In this document: piece after piece, positions 16,470 to 17,469 of the stretch | How positions within the stretch are numbered: the stretch's first letter is position 1 | Layout: every line of letters begins with the position of its first letter | Source of the DNA: Oceanococcus sp041624435 | GTDB lineage: Bacteria; Pseudomonadota; Gammaproteobacteria; Nevskiales; Oceanococcaceae | Assembly: GCA_041624435.1 (NCBI GenBank) | Contig: JBFJVB010000061.1 | Location: 1 to 17,469, forward strand | Direction of reading: 5' to 3' | DNA: 17,469 nt | The notes under the pieces: model-generated | What the model was told of the DNA's origin: nothing | What the model saw: the letters and a program-made list of their open reading frames with translations, nothing else | Database searches by the model: none | Translations under genes and position numbers: made by a program

Positions 16470-16475
16470 ATCATA
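16470..16475 (-). promoter_or_regulatory. Candidate -10 box for the split-barrel gene
   Basis: TATGAT on the minus strand lies about 33 bases before ATG 16436. No good -35 hexamer is found at normal spacing, so this is tentative. Confidence 0.3.
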
Positions 16476-16533
16476 AGCGAGTTTGCCGCACAGGAGGATT
16501 GAATCTGGCGCAGAGCCGGGATGATTCCAAATG

Positions 16534-16612
16534 TGCGCGGCTCAAGCCGCGCCAGCGCTGCGGTTTGAACCGCGCGAGGAAGCCCCGCGCAGCCGCTCTC
16601 GAAAGCCCCGGG
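16534..16612. repeat. Cluster of GC-rich hairpins (REP/BIME-like), possible terminator
   Basis: Three adjacent inverted repeats lie here. The first has arms GCGCGGCT (16535-16542) and AGCCGCGC (16545-16552). The second has GCGGTT (16560-16565) and AACCGC (16568-16573). A third, imperfect GC-rich segment (about 16574-16612) includes CGCGCAGCCGCTCTCGAAA and resembles the REP-like elements elsewhere in the window. The cluster lies directly downstream of paralogue B and upstream of the split-barrel gene, so it may terminate or protect the paralogue B transcript. Confidence 0.55.
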
Positions 16613-16643
16613 TCGAAAAATTCTCAATGGGTATTGCCTGGCC

Positions 16644-17279
16644 TCAGAAATAGGCGCTGATCCTGGCCTGTACGACGCGTTCGGCGACGGCTGCGCGCTC
16701 GCTGGCACCGAACCAGTAACCGTATTCCATGCTGAACCGCCACCGCTGGGTTGCGCCGTGGGCACCATCGGGATTCACCACCAGCTGCGGCACGACACTC
16801 AGGAAGCGCTCACCGTCTTCGGTACGAACCTGTTGCAAGGAAGCACCAAGCGTCCAGCTCTGGGTCGGGGCCTGGGCCAGCTCCTGCTTGCCGTTCAGCG
16901 TCAGCCGCACACCCTCGCCTCGGGGCGTGGCGCGGCTGTAGACGTTCAGATGCACGCCACCATTTTGCGCCACCCGATAATCCACACCCAGACCGTTCTT
17001 GATCTGGCGCCAGGCTTCTTCACTGACCGCGACCGTACCGATCAGACTGGCACTGGGCAGGGAACTGGTCGCAGCACCGCCGATGTTGTTCTGAGCCGAG
17101 CGCGCCACCCACTGACGAATGAGCTGATTCGCGGTGATGTTTTCCGACCAGCCGGACAATACAATCGCCGCCGATTCCACGTCCTGGTTGTCAGAAGCGG
17201 CATGGCCGGCCAGCGGCATCGCCAGGGTCAGAACCATCAGGGCCTGCTGGGTGAGTTTGTTCAGCTTGGTCTTGCTCAT
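16644..17279 (-). CDS. Secreted protein of unknown family, paralogue B
   Basis: This 211-residue protein has a signal peptide at 1-27 (KTKLNK basic part, hydrophobic 13-24, cleavage after GHA). The region from about 88 to the end is homologous to paralogue A at 4741-5460. Shared blocks are R-x-I-x-x-G-x-G-x-DY (91-101), N-x-YSR (112-116), W-x-x-GASL (142-148) and TEDGER then VPQL (153-166). The distance from the first block to TEDGER is 62 residues here and 60 in A. The part before residue 88 is not obviously similar to A. Strand-like alternation and a C-terminal Phe (ARISAYF) suggest a small outer-membrane or periplasmic beta protein. ATG 17279 has GGAAGAG about nine bases upstream; the open frame extends to 17354, but the signal peptide supports the shorter form. 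The function is unknown. Confidence 0.75.
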   Translation of the reverse strand: MSKTKLNKLTQQALMVLTLAMPLAGHAASDNQDVESAAIVLSGWSENITANQLIRQWVARSAQNNIGGAATSSLPSASLIGTVAVSEEAWRQIKNGLGVDYRVAQNGGVHLNVYSRATPRGEGVRLTLNGKQELAQAPTQSWTLGASLQQVRTEDGERFLSVVPQLVVNPDGAHGATQRWRFSMEYGYWFGASERAAVAERVVQARISAYF

Positions 17280-17436
17280 GATCGCGTCTCTTCCGTGCAA
17301 TTTGGACGCTTTTTTCGTGACCTCTAGCGGGCCGGCGCGTCGTGTTGCAGCCATTAGAAACGCAGCGGCGTCAATAAAATGTCAGCATGCAGATGTCGTG
17401 CCGCGTATCAAGCGCCAGCGATTAACCCAATGTCCA

Positions 17437-17460
17437 TTCGCGGCTGACACCGCTCCTACA
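17437..17460. repeat. REP-like GTAG palindrome (inverted)
   Basis: TTCGCGGCTGACACCGCTCCTAC-type element with arms GCGG (17440-17443) and CCGC (17450-17453). On the minus strand it starts with GTAGGAGCGG, the GTAG head that marks a large class of REP sequences mobilised by RAYT transposases. It lies upstream of paralogue B at the window end. Confidence 0.6.
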
Positions 17461-17469
17461 CGAACGGGC

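Noticed and set aside
1..17469. CRISPR arrays, tRNA or rRNA genes, insertion sequences
   Set aside because: No regularly spaced direct repeats, cloverleaf-like segments, rRNA signatures or transposase motifs were seen on either strand by eye.

Overview
The window looks like ordinary chromosomal DNA from a GC-rich gammaproteobacterium. The evidence is a MaeA-type malic enzyme, a YbcJ-type S4 protein, an RND efflux operon with a GbsR-like regulator, Gram-negative signal peptides and a lipobox, and short GTAG-type REP-like palindromes of the kind known from Xanthomonadaceae and Pseudomonas. The exact lineage cannot be fixed from the sequence. I see no rRNA, tRNA, CRISPR array, transposase or phage gene.

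Layout. Positions 1-1113 (+) hold the 3' part of a PhoX-type (DUF839) phosphatase. It is followed by a REP-like hairpin and a convergent, membrane-anchored metallo-beta-lactamase-fold protein (1200-2201, -). Divergent from that is NAD-dependent malic enzyme (2289-4004, +), which faces an Sfp-type phosphopantetheinyl transferase (4018-4626, -). Next is a secreted protein of unknown function, here called paralogue A (4741-5460, +). A three-gene minus-strand efflux operon follows: GbsR/MarR-like regulator (9712-10197), membrane fusion protein (8623-9702) and RND permease (5483-8626). The last two overlap by ATGA. No outer-membrane factor gene is present. Upstream lies a large, cysteine-rich DUF3604 lipoprotein (10308-12479, -).

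The right third has a conserved-looking hypothetical protein (12699-13103, +), then an S4 RNA-binding protein (13130-13342, -) and an MscS channel fused to a cyclic-nucleotide-binding domain (13408-14955, -). A gene-poor stretch with a REP-like palindrome comes next. Then come a stand-alone BLUF blue-light receptor (15510-15947, +) and a convergent FMN-binding split-barrel protein (15978-16436, -). After a cluster of hairpins comes a second secreted protein (16644-17279, -), paralogue B. The window ends in another REP-like element.

How the genes fit together. Only the efflux operon is a clear functional unit. Most other genes are single transcription units in convergent or divergent pairs. 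The least explained content is the pair of paralogous secreted proteins A and B about 11 kb apart. They share a C-terminal half of roughly 115-120 residues and both end in phenylalanine, as outer-membrane beta-barrel proteins do. I do not recognise the family.
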